From: Solobacterium sp.
GTDB taxonomy: Bacteria; Bacillota_I; Bacilli_A; Erysipelotrichales; Erysipelotrichaceae
Length of the DNA: 64,000 bases
Direction: 5' to 3'
Assembly (NCBI GenBank): GCA_017512725.1
Contig: JAFWEW010000022.1
Coordinates: forward strand, 1-64,000
The notes under the pieces are model-generated. The model worked only from the letters and a program-made list of their open reading frames with translations. It had not been told where the DNA came from and searched no databases. Position 1 is the first letter of the stretch. Every line of letters begins with the position of its first letter. A program made the position numbers and the translations under genes. Positions 41,542-49,592 of the stretch are shown here, in pieces.

Positions 41542-42525
41542 TCAGATCAGTTTGAACGGCTTTACCCCTTCTACTGCTTTCTTTGCATCAATCACCGCAT
41601 CGTCATGATCAATGTCGATCAGTTTATACCGGTCATTCCCCATGCCAAGTTCTTTCATATAGGAAAGCTGTCTCAGACCGTGTCTTGTTTCAATGCGTTC
41701 GACCATAGCTTTATGATCTTCTTCACACATCGCATAGATCATATCGACCGAAGCCTGATCTGCCGACAGAATATCAAGACTTGCAAGAATTCCGACATTC
41801 GGTGTCACAACCGGTTCTGCGGCAGTTCCTTCGCAGTCACAGGAAACAGACATATTGCGGAGAACATTGATATAGCTGACCTGCGGGCCAAAGTGATCAA
41901 TTGTCGCCTTGGTGGATTCACTGATACGCTCCATCAGTTCATCTTCACGAATCGACCACAGGTCATCCGATCCCTTCCGGGTATGAATCATCCCTTTGCC
42001 GATCCTGCCGTCTGCACACCCGATGCCGATATTCTTATTGGAACCGCCAAAGCCGCCCTGTACGTGTCCTTTGAAGTGTGTCAGTGCCAAAAGAGAATCA
42101 TAGTTTTTCATGTGATCTCCCACCGACATCTCCGTGAACCACTTTCCGCCTTTGACCGGATACATCTCGGTTCCATCTTCATCCATAATATCGACCGGGC
42201 AGAACGTCCATCCGTTGACCTCCAGGGTTTTCCGATGCAGTGCCGTAGTGTAGCGGTCCCCTTCGTAATAGGTATTGGTTTCAACAATGGTCGCATCCGG
42301 AATCTCACTTTCCAGGAACTCCTTTACCCAGACAGGAGGAATGATATTCGGGCCGTACTGTTCACCGGTATGAAGCTTGACTGCGATTTTTCCGTTCAGA
42401 TTTCCGTTTACTCTGCGATAGATCTTTTTCAGCCCTTCCGGAGAAAGGTCCCTGGTAAAATAAACGATCGATTCACTTCCGGTTCGTTCTTCAAACGGAA
42501 TGTAGCTGTTGTTCTTCTCAGTCAT
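41542..42525 (-). CDS. DUF362 domain protein
   Basis: Cytoplasmic protein of 327 residues of the DUF362 family. Typical segments are KLHTGE, the middle part LLALTHFKGHVQGGFGGSNKNIGIG, and MSVSCDCEG with a Cys pair. The C-terminal 4Fe-4S ferredoxin module found in longer members is missing. Biochemical function is not established. A good AAGGAG site lies upstream. It may be transcribed with the small acidic protein gene 32 bases before it. Confidence 0.85.
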   Translation of the reverse strand: MTEKNNSYIPFEERTGSESIVYFTRDLSPEGLKKIYRRVNGNLNGKIAVKLHTGEQYGPNIIPPVWVKEFLESEIPDATIVETNTYYEGDRYTTALHRKTLEVNGWTFCPVDIMDEDGTEMYPVKGGKWFTEMSVGDHMKNYDSLLALTHFKGHVQGGFGGSNKNIGIGCADGRIGKGMIHTRKGSDDLWSIREDELMERISESTKATIDHFGPQVSYINVLRNMSVSCDCEGTAAEPVVTPNVGILASLDILSADQASVDMIYAMCEEDHKAMVERIETRHGLRQLSYMKELGMGNDRYKLIDIDHDDAVIDAKKAVEGVKPFKLI

Positions 42526-42557
42526 AATCCTCTTCTCCTTTTCTTCCTCTGATTGTC

Positions 42558-42878
42558 TCAGGAAAACAGTTTTCCATTCGGATGCTTATCGCCGAATCCA
42601 AACGAAATATCAAAACCCATTTCACTGCGCAGCTGTTCCCGAAGACTTTCCACCGTTTTATCCATCGCAGCAGAAAGATTGGGATTGACTGCCTCAAACT
42701 GGGTCACCACCATTTTCAAAGCCAGAAGCCGCGGCATGATCCGGTTCTCAATATCCTCTTCCGAATTGTCATCACAGCCGTCAAACACCGATTTCAGCAT
42801 ATCAAAATAGTAGCTGAAAAACTCTGCCTCAGCCTCATTCAGTTCCTGATTGGGAATATCATCATGAATATTGCTCAT
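42558..42878 (-). CDS. Small acidic protein of unknown function
   Basis: Protein of 106 residues, strongly acidic in the first half (NEAEAEFFSYYFDMLKSVFDGCDDNSEEDIE) and predicted mostly helical, with a Gly/Phe-rich end (GFDISFGFGDKHPNG). I do not recognise a family. The start at 42878 has no Shine-Dalgarno sequence, and a TATAAA box ends 7 bases upstream, so the message may be leaderless. It is probably co-transcribed with the DUF362 gene. Confidence 0.6.
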   Translation of the reverse strand: MSNIHDDIPNQELNEAEAEFFSYYFDMLKSVFDGCDDNSEEDIENRIMPRLLALKMVVTQFEAVNPNLSAAMDKTVESLREQLRSEMGFDISFGFGDKHPNGKLFS

Positions 42879-42885
42879 CAGCTTC

Positions 42886-42891
42886 TTTATA
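42886..42891 (-). promoter_or_regulatory. Extended -10 box of the small acidic protein gene
   Basis: TGT precedes TATAAA on the minus strand, giving an extended -10. The start codon follows after 7 bases. Confidence 0.45.
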
Positions 42892-42965
42892 ACATAAAAA
42901 CGGACGGTTCCATCGAAATATGCTCATGCTTACCGAAAAAAGCCCAAAACCATACAAAACCGTAG

Positions 42966-42971
42966 TACAAT
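42966..42971 (+). promoter_or_regulatory. -10 box of tRNA-Ala
   Basis: TACAAT ends 10 bases before the mature 5' end of the tRNA. The -35 region is not clear. Confidence 0.45.
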
Positions 42972-42981
42972 AGATGCACAT

Positions 42982-43054
42982 GGGGTCGTAGCTCACCTGG
43001 GAGAGCGCATCGCTGGCAGCGATGAGGTAGCGAGTTCGAGTCTCGTCGTCTCCA
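42982..43054 (+). tRNA. tRNA-Ala(GGC)
   Basis: A 73-base tRNA. The acceptor stem GGGGTCG pairs with CGTCTCC, including the alanine identity pair G3-U70. The anticodon loop is CTGGCAG with anticodon GGC, D arm GCTC/GAGC, T arm GCGAG-TTCGAGT-CTCGT, discriminator A. CCA is not encoded, and a run of T follows at once and serves as terminator. Position 5-68 is a U-U mismatch. Confidence 0.93.
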
Positions 43055-43101
43055 CTTTTTTTTTACGCGAACAGCGGTTCCGCTCCTGCGGGGCATTTGA
43101 A

Positions 43102-43150
43102 AAACAGAACTCCTGATGCGGTTCTTCCAGACCGTCTGTGAGTTCTGTTT
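43102..43150. terminator. Bidirectional terminator after coaX
   Basis: AAACAGAACTC (43102-43112) pairs perfectly with GAGTTCTGTTT (43140-43150). The loop holds a further palindrome CAGACCGTCTG. It would end the coaX transcript and any read-through from tRNA-Ala. Confidence 0.75.
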
Positions 43151-43154
43151 GTTT

Positions 43155-43955
43155 TCAGTTTGCCTGTTCTGTCTGTGTTTTTTCCTTGTTCCGCCGGTAA
43201 ATAATAGCCATGCCTTTTCCAGCCAGATCCGGTTCATAGATATCGATGAGTTTTGTCTCATCTGCGATCACCCTTCCAAGACCTCCGGTCGCAATGACCA
43301 GAGCGTCCTCATCCTTCAGTTCTTTTTTCATGCGGGTGATGATATATTCCACTAATCCGATATATCCGTATACCACCCCTGCCTGCATGCCTGCAATCGT
43401 ATTCTTTACCAGAATGCTTTCCGGCTTGCGGATCTCGATTTCCGGAAGTTTCGCGGTCTGTGAGGTCAGAGCCGTTGCGGCTGTCTCAAGACCCGGAGCG
43501 ATAACCGTGTACTGGAACACGCCTTCATCCGATACGTAATCGAATGTGGTTGCCGTTCCGAAATCCACAATAATACAGGACCTGTGATAGGTATAGAACG
43601 CAGCTGCACAGTCTACGATCCGGTCCGCTCCCACTTCCTTCGGGTTATCCGTACGGATCGAAATGCCGGTTCGGATGCCCGGGCCGATAATGATGGGTTC
43701 CTTCGACAGGTACTTCACAATACTGGAAGTAAGCGAATACATGATCTTCGGTACGACCGAGGAGATAATTACGTCCTCGATATCCTCTTTCTTCAGACTA
43801 TTGGCTTCCAGGAACTCCCGGATGCAGAGACCGAACTCATCACTGGTTCTTGGTGTCTTGGTCGTCAGCCGGAAACCGGGAATCTTTTTGTCTTCTTCGG
43901 AAACAAGATTCATCTTGATATGCGTATTTCCAACGTCGATGGTCAGCAGGTACAT
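43155..43955 (-). CDS. coaX: Type III pantothenate kinase
   Basis: First step of coenzyme A synthesis, phosphorylating pantothenate; 266 residues. The ASKHA-fold marks are TIDVGNTHIKM at the N-terminus, GADRIVDCAAA, IIVDFGTATTFD and ATGGLGRVI. It overlaps coaBC by 13 bases, so translation is coupled. The gene order panT-coaBC-coaX links uptake of the vitamin with its use. Confidence 0.95.
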   Translation of the reverse strand: MYLLTIDVGNTHIKMNLVSEEDKKIPGFRLTTKTPRTSDEFGLCIREFLEANSLKKEDIEDVIISSVVPKIMYSLTSSIVKYLSKEPIIIGPGIRTGISIRTDNPKEVGADRIVDCAAAFYTYHRSCIIVDFGTATTFDYVSDEGVFQYTVIAPGLETAATALTSQTAKLPEIEIRKPESILVKNTIAGMQAGVVYGYIGLVEYIITRMKKELKDEDALVIATGGLGRVIADETKLIDIYEPDLAGKGMAIIYRRNKEKTQTEQAN

Positions 43956-45145
43956 GATTTCTCCCTTCTTGAAACCGTCTTCAGAATCTTACAGGCTGTA
44001 TCGTATTTTGACAGCAGTCCCAGTTCCTCCATTTCTCTCTTCGAGATAATTGTCACGATATTGGTATCTCCGCCAAAGCCGGCACCTTCCTGACGCAGAC
44101 TGTTGGCAATGATATAGTCACAGTTCTTGGAATCCAGTTTCCGAAGCGAATTCTCCACCAGATTCTCAGTTTCCATGGAGAAGCCGACAAGGATCTGGCC
44201 CGGACGCTTCTTCTGACCGAGGGTCTTCAGGATATCGGTCGTGCGTTCCAGTTCCAGCTGCATTCCGCCTTCCGCCTTGTGGATCTTTTCTTCTGCAGTG
44301 GTTGCCGGCGTATAGTCTGCCACAGCAGCAGAAAGAATCAGGATATCCATTTCCTGCTGCAGCGGCAGTACCGCTTCCGCCATCTCGTTTGCCGAAACAA
44401 CCGGAATCATGCGTACGCCCCGGATGGGTGAAAGTGCGGTCTTCCCGCTTACAAGCGTTACCTCTGCCCCGGCATTGCGGGCTGCTTCTGCGAGGGCATA
44501 GCCCATCTTGCCGGTGGAGTGATTTGTGATATAGCGTACGGGATCAATTGCCTCACAGGTCGGGCCGGCAGTGATCAGCACCTTTTTCCCCGCAAGATAT
44601 TTTTCTTTCTGAAGAATTTCTTTGATTGCATCTTCAATCTCTTCCGCCTCCGGCATTCTTCCCTTACCGGTGGTTCCGCAGGCAAGATAGCCTTCATTGC
44701 TTTCGAGAATATGCATACCGTAATCACGGCACTTCTGAATGTTATCCTGCGTGACCGGGTTCTCCAGCATATGCGTATTCATGGCCGGTACGATCAGCTT
44801 GTCACAGGTGCAGGCAAGAAAGGTCGATGTCAGCATGTCATCGGCGATTCCGTTGGCAACCTTCGCAATGATATTTGCAGTTGCAGGAGCGATCACAAAC
44901 AGATCTGCTTTCTCCGCCATGGAAATATGGTGTACTTCCGGAGAATCCAGTGAAAAGATATCCCGGATCACCGGATTGCCGGAGAGCGTCTGAAGGACCA
45001 GAGGCGTCACAAACTGTTCTGCCTCTCTGGTCATCAGAACATGCACGTCATACTCCTGTTTTTTCAGGGACGAGACCAGCGTACAGATTTTATAGGCAGC
45101 TATGCCTCCAGTGATGCCAATGATGACATTAGGCTTCCCGCTCAT
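43943..45145 (-). CDS. coaBC: Bifunctional phosphopantothenoylcysteine decarboxylase/synthetase
   Basis: Protein of 400 residues. The N-terminal CoaC flavoprotein domain has GITGGIAAYK, PATANIIAKVANGIADD, PAMNTHM and the catalytic Cys in GYLACGTTGKGRM. The C-terminal CoaB domain has ITAGPTCEAIDPVRYITNHSTG and the AAVADYTP and NxLxQ-like end. The start at 45145 lies inside the end of panT (17-base overlap). An AAAGGA site precedes it. Confidence 0.95.
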   Translation of the reverse strand: MSGKPNVIIGITGGIAAYKICTLVSSLKKQEYDVHVLMTREAEQFVTPLVLQTLSGNPVIRDIFSLDSPEVHHISMAEKADLFVIAPATANIIAKVANGIADDMLTSTFLACTCDKLIVPAMNTHMLENPVTQDNIQKCRDYGMHILESNEGYLACGTTGKGRMPEAEEIEDAIKEILQKEKYLAGKKVLITAGPTCEAIDPVRYITNHSTGKMGYALAEAARNAGAEVTLVSGKTALSPIRGVRMIPVVSANEMAEAVLPLQQEMDILILSAAVADYTPATTAEEKIHKAEGGMQLELERTTDILKTLGQKKRPGQILVGFSMETENLVENSLRKLDSKNCDYIIANSLRQEGAGFGGDTNIVTIISKREMEELGLLSKYDTACKILKTVSRREKSCTC

Positions 45146-45764
45146 AGAATCCCATCCTTTCAAGGGTCGGCTTCAGTGCCCGTACCAGAGCCGGAATCAC
45201 AATGGATGCCAGTATGATCTCAAGAATACCGTTGGAAGTCAGCACAGTCAGAATAACGGCACCGACACCGATTCCTGCCGCATTAGCATACTGCTGTCCA
45301 AAGAACACCCAGATCGAGCCCATGACAAACAGTGTATGGATCAGCGTATTCGCCGCCGCCGACACTGCCGAAGCAGTCACGCGGGACCGTTTCATACGGC
45401 GCATCGCAAGATAGATGTAGAACGACAGTATGCCCAGCGTCATGCGCGGAACAAAAGCGATAAACAGACTCGCGAAATTGCCGTGCACCCCGCCTACCGT
45501 TATGAACGGGCTGAAGCAGAAACTGGTGATATTCGGCGCAAAGGTTGCCTTGAGCATACTGGTCAGGCCGAAGACAAATCCCATCAGCATTCCGTATGCC
45601 GGACCAAGAATGATGCCGGAAAGAATCACCGGCAGGTGCATGGTTGTAATATTGATGGCACCGACGGGGATATAACCGATCGGCGTGATCGCCATGAGGA
45701 TCTCAATGGCAACAAAAAAAGCCGCAAGTGTCAGCTTCTGTAAACGAATCTTTTTTCTGTTCAT
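45129..45764 (-). CDS. panT: ECF transporter S component, probably pantothenate (PanT)
   Basis: Substrate-binding membrane subunit of an energy-coupling-factor transporter, 211 residues with about six helices. The family block LTLAAFFVAIEILMAITPIG is at the start, and TTMHLPVILSGIILGPAYG binds the shared T component. The pantothenate substrate is inferred from the coupled coaBC-coaX genes. The general EcfAA'T module is not in the window. ATG 45764 has AGGAGG 9 bases upstream. A leader of about 100 bases precedes the gene. Confidence 0.85.
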   Translation of the reverse strand: MNRKKIRLQKLTLAAFFVAIEILMAITPIGYIPVGAINITTMHLPVILSGIILGPAYGMLMGFVFGLTSMLKATFAPNITSFCFSPFITVGGVHGNFASLFIAFVPRMTLGILSFYIYLAMRRMKRSRVTASAVSAAANTLIHTLFVMGSIWVFFGQQYANAAGIGVGAVILTVLTSNGILEIILASIVIPALVRALKPTLERMGFYEREA

Positions 45765-45871
45765 ACTCTTTACCTCCTGCCGCTCCCGATGGATGCAGCG
45801 AAAACAGAAACAACTGGAAGACGAATCGCTATGAGAATCCATGCAGTGTCACAGTTCTCTTCGTCATTTTT

Positions 45872-45900
45872 ACTATAGAGATTTCTCTCCCGGTTTACAA
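45872..45900 (-). promoter_or_regulatory. Promoter of panT-coaBC-coaX
   Basis: TTGTAA (45900-45895), a 17-base spacer and TATAGT (45877-45872) on the minus strand. The transcript should start near 45865 and has a roughly 100-base untranslated leader in which no known riboswitch is recognisable. Confidence 0.6.
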
Positions 45901-45930
45901 GAGGCCTGTGTATTGGGATCCGTCTTCCAG

Positions 45931-45962
45931 TCAAAAAACCGGCCAGTCTGTGCCAGCCGGTT
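45931..45962 (-). terminator. Terminator of ldh
   Basis: AACCGGC pairs with GCCGGTT. On the minus strand TTTTTTG follows, just after the ldh stop codon. Confidence 0.75.
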
Positions 45963-45968
45963 CATTCA

Positions 45969-46934
45969 TCAGTCGTTTACTGTAAAGTCAATACCGCTCA
46001 TGTTCTCTTTGAGAACAGATGCGGAACGATCCAGTGCATCGCGTTCTTCTTCACTCATGGAAATCGGCACAAGATCCTCAATTCCGTTGTGACCGACAAT
46101 TGCCGGTACGGAAACGGAACAGCCGTTGATGCCATATTCGCCATGGAGAACAACGGAAACCGGCAGTACCGATTTTTCATCTTTGACCACTGCACGGCAG
46201 ATACGGACAACGGACATGCCGATGCCATAGTAGGTTGCATTCTTCTTGGCAATGATCTCATACGCACTGTTCTTGACGTCATTGCTGATCTCGTTCATCG
46301 TTGCGACAAGGTCAATATCCCCCATGCCCCGCAGTGCGAAGAAATCCGGAAGCGGAACACCGGAAACATTGGCATTGCTCCAGCATACAATCTCACTGTC
46401 ACCGTGCTCGCCGATAATATATGCGTGAATGCTGCGGCTGTCGACATCGAGCTTGGAACCAAGCAGCGTACGCAGACGGGAAGTATCCAGAACCGTACCG
46501 GAACCAAATACACGCTTTTCACCCATGCCGCTGGTCTTTGCGGCATAGTAGGTCAGAATATCGACCGGGTTGGCAACCACCAGCATGATGCCTTCCGGAC
46601 TGCGCTGACGGATTTCCTTCATAATGCCTGAGAAAATGGAAACATTCTTATGGATCAGGTCCAGACGGGTCTCACCCGGTTTCTGGGCAGCTCCGGCAGT
46701 AACAACGATGACCGCTGCATCTGCAATGTCATCATAGTCTCCTGCATAGATACGCATAGGATGGGTAAGCGCAGTGCCATGGCTGATGTCCATTGCCTCG
46801 CCTTCTGCTTTATCATGATTCACATCCAGCAGTACCATCTCTGAAAACAGTCCGCTCTGCATGAGAGCAAACGCACTTGTAGCTCCGACAAAACCGCAGC
46901 CGATCACGGCTACCTTCCGATGATTGACACTCAT
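45969..46934 (-). CDS. ldh: L-lactate dehydrogenase
   Basis: Reduces pyruvate to L-lactate with NADH, 321 residues. The Rossmann motif is GCGFVGATSA, the substrate Arg lies in GAAQKPGETRLDL, LDTSRLR follows, and the catalytic His is in YIIGEHGDSE. An AAGGAG site precedes the ATG, and TATAAT lies at 46978-46973. It is monocistronic with terminators on both sides and indicates a homolactic or mixed fermentative metabolism. Confidence 0.95.
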   Translation of the reverse strand: MSVNHRKVAVIGCGFVGATSAFALMQSGLFSEMVLLDVNHDKAEGEAMDISHGTALTHPMRIYAGDYDDIADAAVIVVTAGAAQKPGETRLDLIHKNVSIFSGIMKEIRQRSPEGIMLVVANPVDILTYYAAKTSGMGEKRVFGSGTVLDTSRLRTLLGSKLDVDSRSIHAYIIGEHGDSEIVCWSNANVSGVPLPDFFALRGMGDIDLVATMNEISNDVKNSAYEIIAKKNATYYGIGMSVVRICRAVVKDEKSVLPVSVVLHGEYGINGCSVSVPAIVGHNGIEDLVPISMSEEERDALDRSASVLKENMSGIDFTVND

Positions 46935-47002
46935 ATGATAATGATCTCCTTCCGTAAACTGTTTATAGCTTTATTATAAAGGATTTCCACGCGTTAAGCC
47001 GT

Positions 47003-47036
47003 AAAAAAAGCAACTGTTTGAAACAGCTGCTTTTTT
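47003..47036. terminator. Bidirectional terminator after the MsmK-type ATPase gene
   Basis: AAAAAAGCA-CTGTTT pairs with AAACAG-TGCTTTTTT around a very short loop. Confidence 0.8.
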
Positions 47037-47049
47037 GTACAATCCGGTA

Positions 47050-48237
47050 TTACTCCTGAACGGTATCGTTGGAGAACTCGAGATTCTTGCCGGATTCCTT
47101 TGCGAAGACGTGTGCAACATCGCCGCCGAATGTAAATTCAATCGGGGAACCCATTGTGAATGTCTTGTTGCCCTTGAGATCCAGTGTCGGAACAATGATG
47201 ACACCATCCTTGCCGCAGGCATTGATGTGCAGATGTACGGAGGAACCCATCAGCTCAGAAACGTCAACGGTTCCCTTGATCATCTTGCCCGGAACTTCCT
47301 TGAGCGTGATGTGCTCCGGACGGACACCGACGGTAACTGCCTGTTCAGGAACCTTGTGATCTGTGAGGTTCTTCTGCTTTTCAGCGGAGAGCTCAATCTC
47401 TGCGCCGTCAACAACGACCGAATACTTGCCGGAAGCGGACTTGATCAGGTTGCCATCATAGAAGTTCATCTGCGGAACGCCGATGAAGCCGGCTACGAAC
47501 ATGTTGACCGGGCTGTCATAAACTTCCTGCGGAGTACCGATCTGCTGGATGACACCGTCTTTCATAATGACGATACGATCACCGAGCGTCATAGCTTCAG
47601 TCTGGTCGTGTGTGACATAGATAAATGTCGCATGAATTCTCTGACGCAGCTTGATGATCTCTGCACGCATCTGGTTGCGGAGTTTTGCGTCGAGGTTGGA
47701 GAGCGGTTCGTCCATAAGGAGAACCTTCGGTTCACGAACGATCGCGCGGCCGATCGCTACACGCTGTCTCTGACCACCGGAGAGAGCCTTCGGTTTCCGG
47801 TCGAGATACTGTGTGATACCCAGGACTTCGGCAGCCTGATCGACTGCACGGTCAATTTCATCCTTCGGTACCTTGCGGAGCTTCAGCGGGAATTCCATGT
47901 TCTGACGGACTGTCATGTGCGGATACAGTGCGTAGTTCTGGAATACCATCGCAATGTCTCTGTCTTTCGGAGCGACATCATTCATCAGCTTGTCGTCGAT
48001 GTAGAGTTCGCCTTTGGAAATCTCTTCGAGACCTGCGACCATTCGCAGTGTTGTGGACTTACCACAGCCGGAAGGGCCTACCAGAACGATGAATTCCTGA
48101 TCGGCGATCTCCAGGTTGAAGTCCTGTACGGCAAGTACGCCTTCTTCCGTAACTTTGAGGTTGGTGATCTTGTGCTTCTTTGTCTCACCGCTGTTGGGAT
48201 AAATCTTTACGATGTGTCTAAGTGAAACTGTTGCCAT
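47050..48237 (-). CDS. msmK: Sugar ABC transporter ATPase (MsmK/UgpC type)
   Basis: Cytoplasmic ATPase of 395 residues energising CUT1-family sugar importers. Walker A GPSGCGKST, Q loop FQNYALYPHMTV, signature LSGGQRQRVAIGRA, Walker B VLLMDEPLSNLD and H loop VTHDQ are all intact. The C-terminal TOBE/regulatory domain (about 250-395) is typical. MsmK proteins often serve several importers. Here the gene follows the LacI regulator, with its own promoter between them. An insertion of about ten residues (NSGETKKHKITNL) near the N-terminus is unusual. Confidence 0.92.
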   Translation of the reverse strand: MATVSLRHIVKIYPNSGETKKHKITNLKVTEEGVLAVQDFNLEIADQEFIVLVGPSGCGKSTTLRMVAGLEEISKGELYIDDKLMNDVAPKDRDIAMVFQNYALYPHMTVRQNMEFPLKLRKVPKDEIDRAVDQAAEVLGITQYLDRKPKALSGGQRQRVAIGRAIVREPKVLLMDEPLSNLDAKLRNQMRAEIIKLRQRIHATFIYVTHDQTEAMTLGDRIVIMKDGVIQQIGTPQEVYDSPVNMFVAGFIGVPQMNFYDGNLIKSASGKYSVVVDGAEIELSAEKQKNLTDHKVPEQAVTVGVRPEHITLKEVPGKMIKGTVDVSELMGSSVHLHINACGKDGVIIVPTLDLKGNKTFTMGSPIEFTFGGDVAHVFAKESGKNLEFSNDTVQE

Positions 48238-48404
48238 GTCTTTCTCTTTGCCCCTTTCTCTATATAGTAGTTAGAAAGAATTCTGAAGTCCCCGCGTCGA
48301 TGAACCCGCGACCGTCGTTCGCTGTGTTCCGCATCCACAGCAGAATCCCGATCGGTTTCACCCAGCTGCAAGACTTTCTGGCAAGAGTCCTGATCACGCT
48401 GTTT

Positions 48405-48418
48405 TGGCAGCGCTTTCA
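48405..48418. promoter_or_regulatory. cre/LacI-type operator in the msmK leader
   Basis: Read on the minus strand TGAAAGCGCTGCCA fits the CcpA cre consensus at 13 of 14 positions. It is about 20 bases downstream of the msmK -10 box. A second AGCGCT core stands at 48467-48472. Confidence 0.55.
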
Positions 48419-48436
48419 ATGGCTCTTTCTGGATGT

Positions 48437-48472
48437 ATTATACATCATTTGAATCGGCAGAAAACAAGCGCT
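48437..48472 (-). promoter_or_regulatory. msmK promoter and upstream AGCGCT site
   Basis: TATAAT (48442-48437) with TTTTCT 16 bases upstream on the minus strand. The AGCGCT core at 48467-48472 lies just upstream. The message would have a leader of about 190 bases, in which I see no ORF or known riboswitch. Confidence 0.5.
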
Positions 48473-48480
48473 TTTCCGGT

Positions 48481-49509
48481 TTACTGTTTTTTCTTCAGTT
48501 TCGCAACCGATTCCCCTTCAATCATATGAAACGGAATGCTTTCGTTCGTTACTGCGTGGTTGTAATTGATCCGCAGCAGGATATCTTCCACACCTTTTTT
48601 TGCGAGTGCTTCCGTATCCTGACGGATCGTCGTAAGCCGCGGGATCGTATATCGGGCAGATTCAATGCCGTCATAGCCGATCACAGAAATATCTTCCGGA
48701 ACGCTGTACCCCATATCCTTGATGGCCCGCATTGCTCCGATCGCAATCGTGTCACCGATCGCAAAGATCGCAGTGATATCGGGGGTTTTGCGGATCAGCT
48801 TCTGGGCACTTTCATAGCCGCCTGACATGGAGAAACGGGAAGGTTCATACTGCTTTTCCTCATCAAACCTGATCCCGTTTTCATCAAACGCTTTCTGACA
48901 GCCCATCATCCGCCGGAAGCCGATCTGTGAGCCAATCTGGCTGGCGCTTCCTCCGATAATTCCGATCCGGGTATGGCCGCACTTTGCCAGATAGTCAATG
49001 ACTTCATATCCAGCCTCCGCATCATCTGTTGAAAAGCTGGAAAGATTGCTGAAACCAAGTTCTTCCGCCGTATTGGTCAGAAGCACGCTCGGAACATCGA
49101 TCTTCTCAAAATCCTGCCGGAAAAACTCCAGATTGCCGCCAAGGAATATAAACCCCTTGGGCTTCCTTGCGGCACTGAGCTGAATCGCAGTCTGCACTTC
49201 ATTGGCATATTCATCCAGAAATGCGACTGCCGCCTCTTCTCCGGAATCCCGGAGCATTGCCTGAACACGTTCGAGAATGCTTTCAAAGAACATGTTCTCA
49301 TAGCCTTTGACAATAATCGTAATCGCGGAGTTGGACTGCTGTTTCAATTGTTTGGCATTGGAATTCGGCTGAAAGTTCTGTTCCCGTATGATCTGTTCAA
49401 CCTTCATTCTTGCTTCTTCGCTTACATCCGGGTGATTGTTGATGACACGGGAAACCGTGCCGATGCTGTATCCGGATAATTTAGCGATATCTTTTATTGT
49501 CTTTGCCAT
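48481..49509 (-). CDS. LacI-family transcription regulator
   Basis: Repressor of 342 residues. The helix-turn-helix TIKDIAKLSGYSIGTVSRVINNHPDVSEEARMKV begins at residue 4, and the hinge helix NSNAKQLK and a periplasmic-binding-like effector domain follow. It is encoded between the permease genes and msmK, so it most likely controls the transporter and binds its sugar. Candidate operators are clustered before the binding-protein gene and around the msmK promoter. Confidence 0.92.
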   Translation of the reverse strand: MAKTIKDIAKLSGYSIGTVSRVINNHPDVSEEARMKVEQIIREQNFQPNSNAKQLKQQSNSAITIIVKGYENMFFESILERVQAMLRDSGEEAAVAFLDEYANEVQTAIQLSAARKPKGFIFLGGNLEFFRQDFEKIDVPSVLLTNTAEELGFSNLSSFSTDDAEAGYEVIDYLAKCGHTRIGIIGGSASQIGSQIGFRRMMGCQKAFDENGIRFDEEKQYEPSRFSMSGGYESAQKLIRKTPDITAIFAIGDTIAIGAMRAIKDMGYSVPEDISVIGYDGIESARYTIPRLTTIRQDTEALAKKGVEDILLRINYNHAVTNESIPFHMIEGESVAKLKKKQ

Positions 49510-49592
49510 ACGTTTATCTCTTTCTTCGTAAATTTCTGCTGATTGATACTAATCGTCCTGATGCAATCCGGTCCGATTCACAGGGAACGGTA

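Noticed and set aside
45785-45863. Short frames in the panT leader as leader peptides
   Set aside because: A 12-codon and an upstream extension of panT exist, but neither has a ribosome binding site or a linked hairpin.
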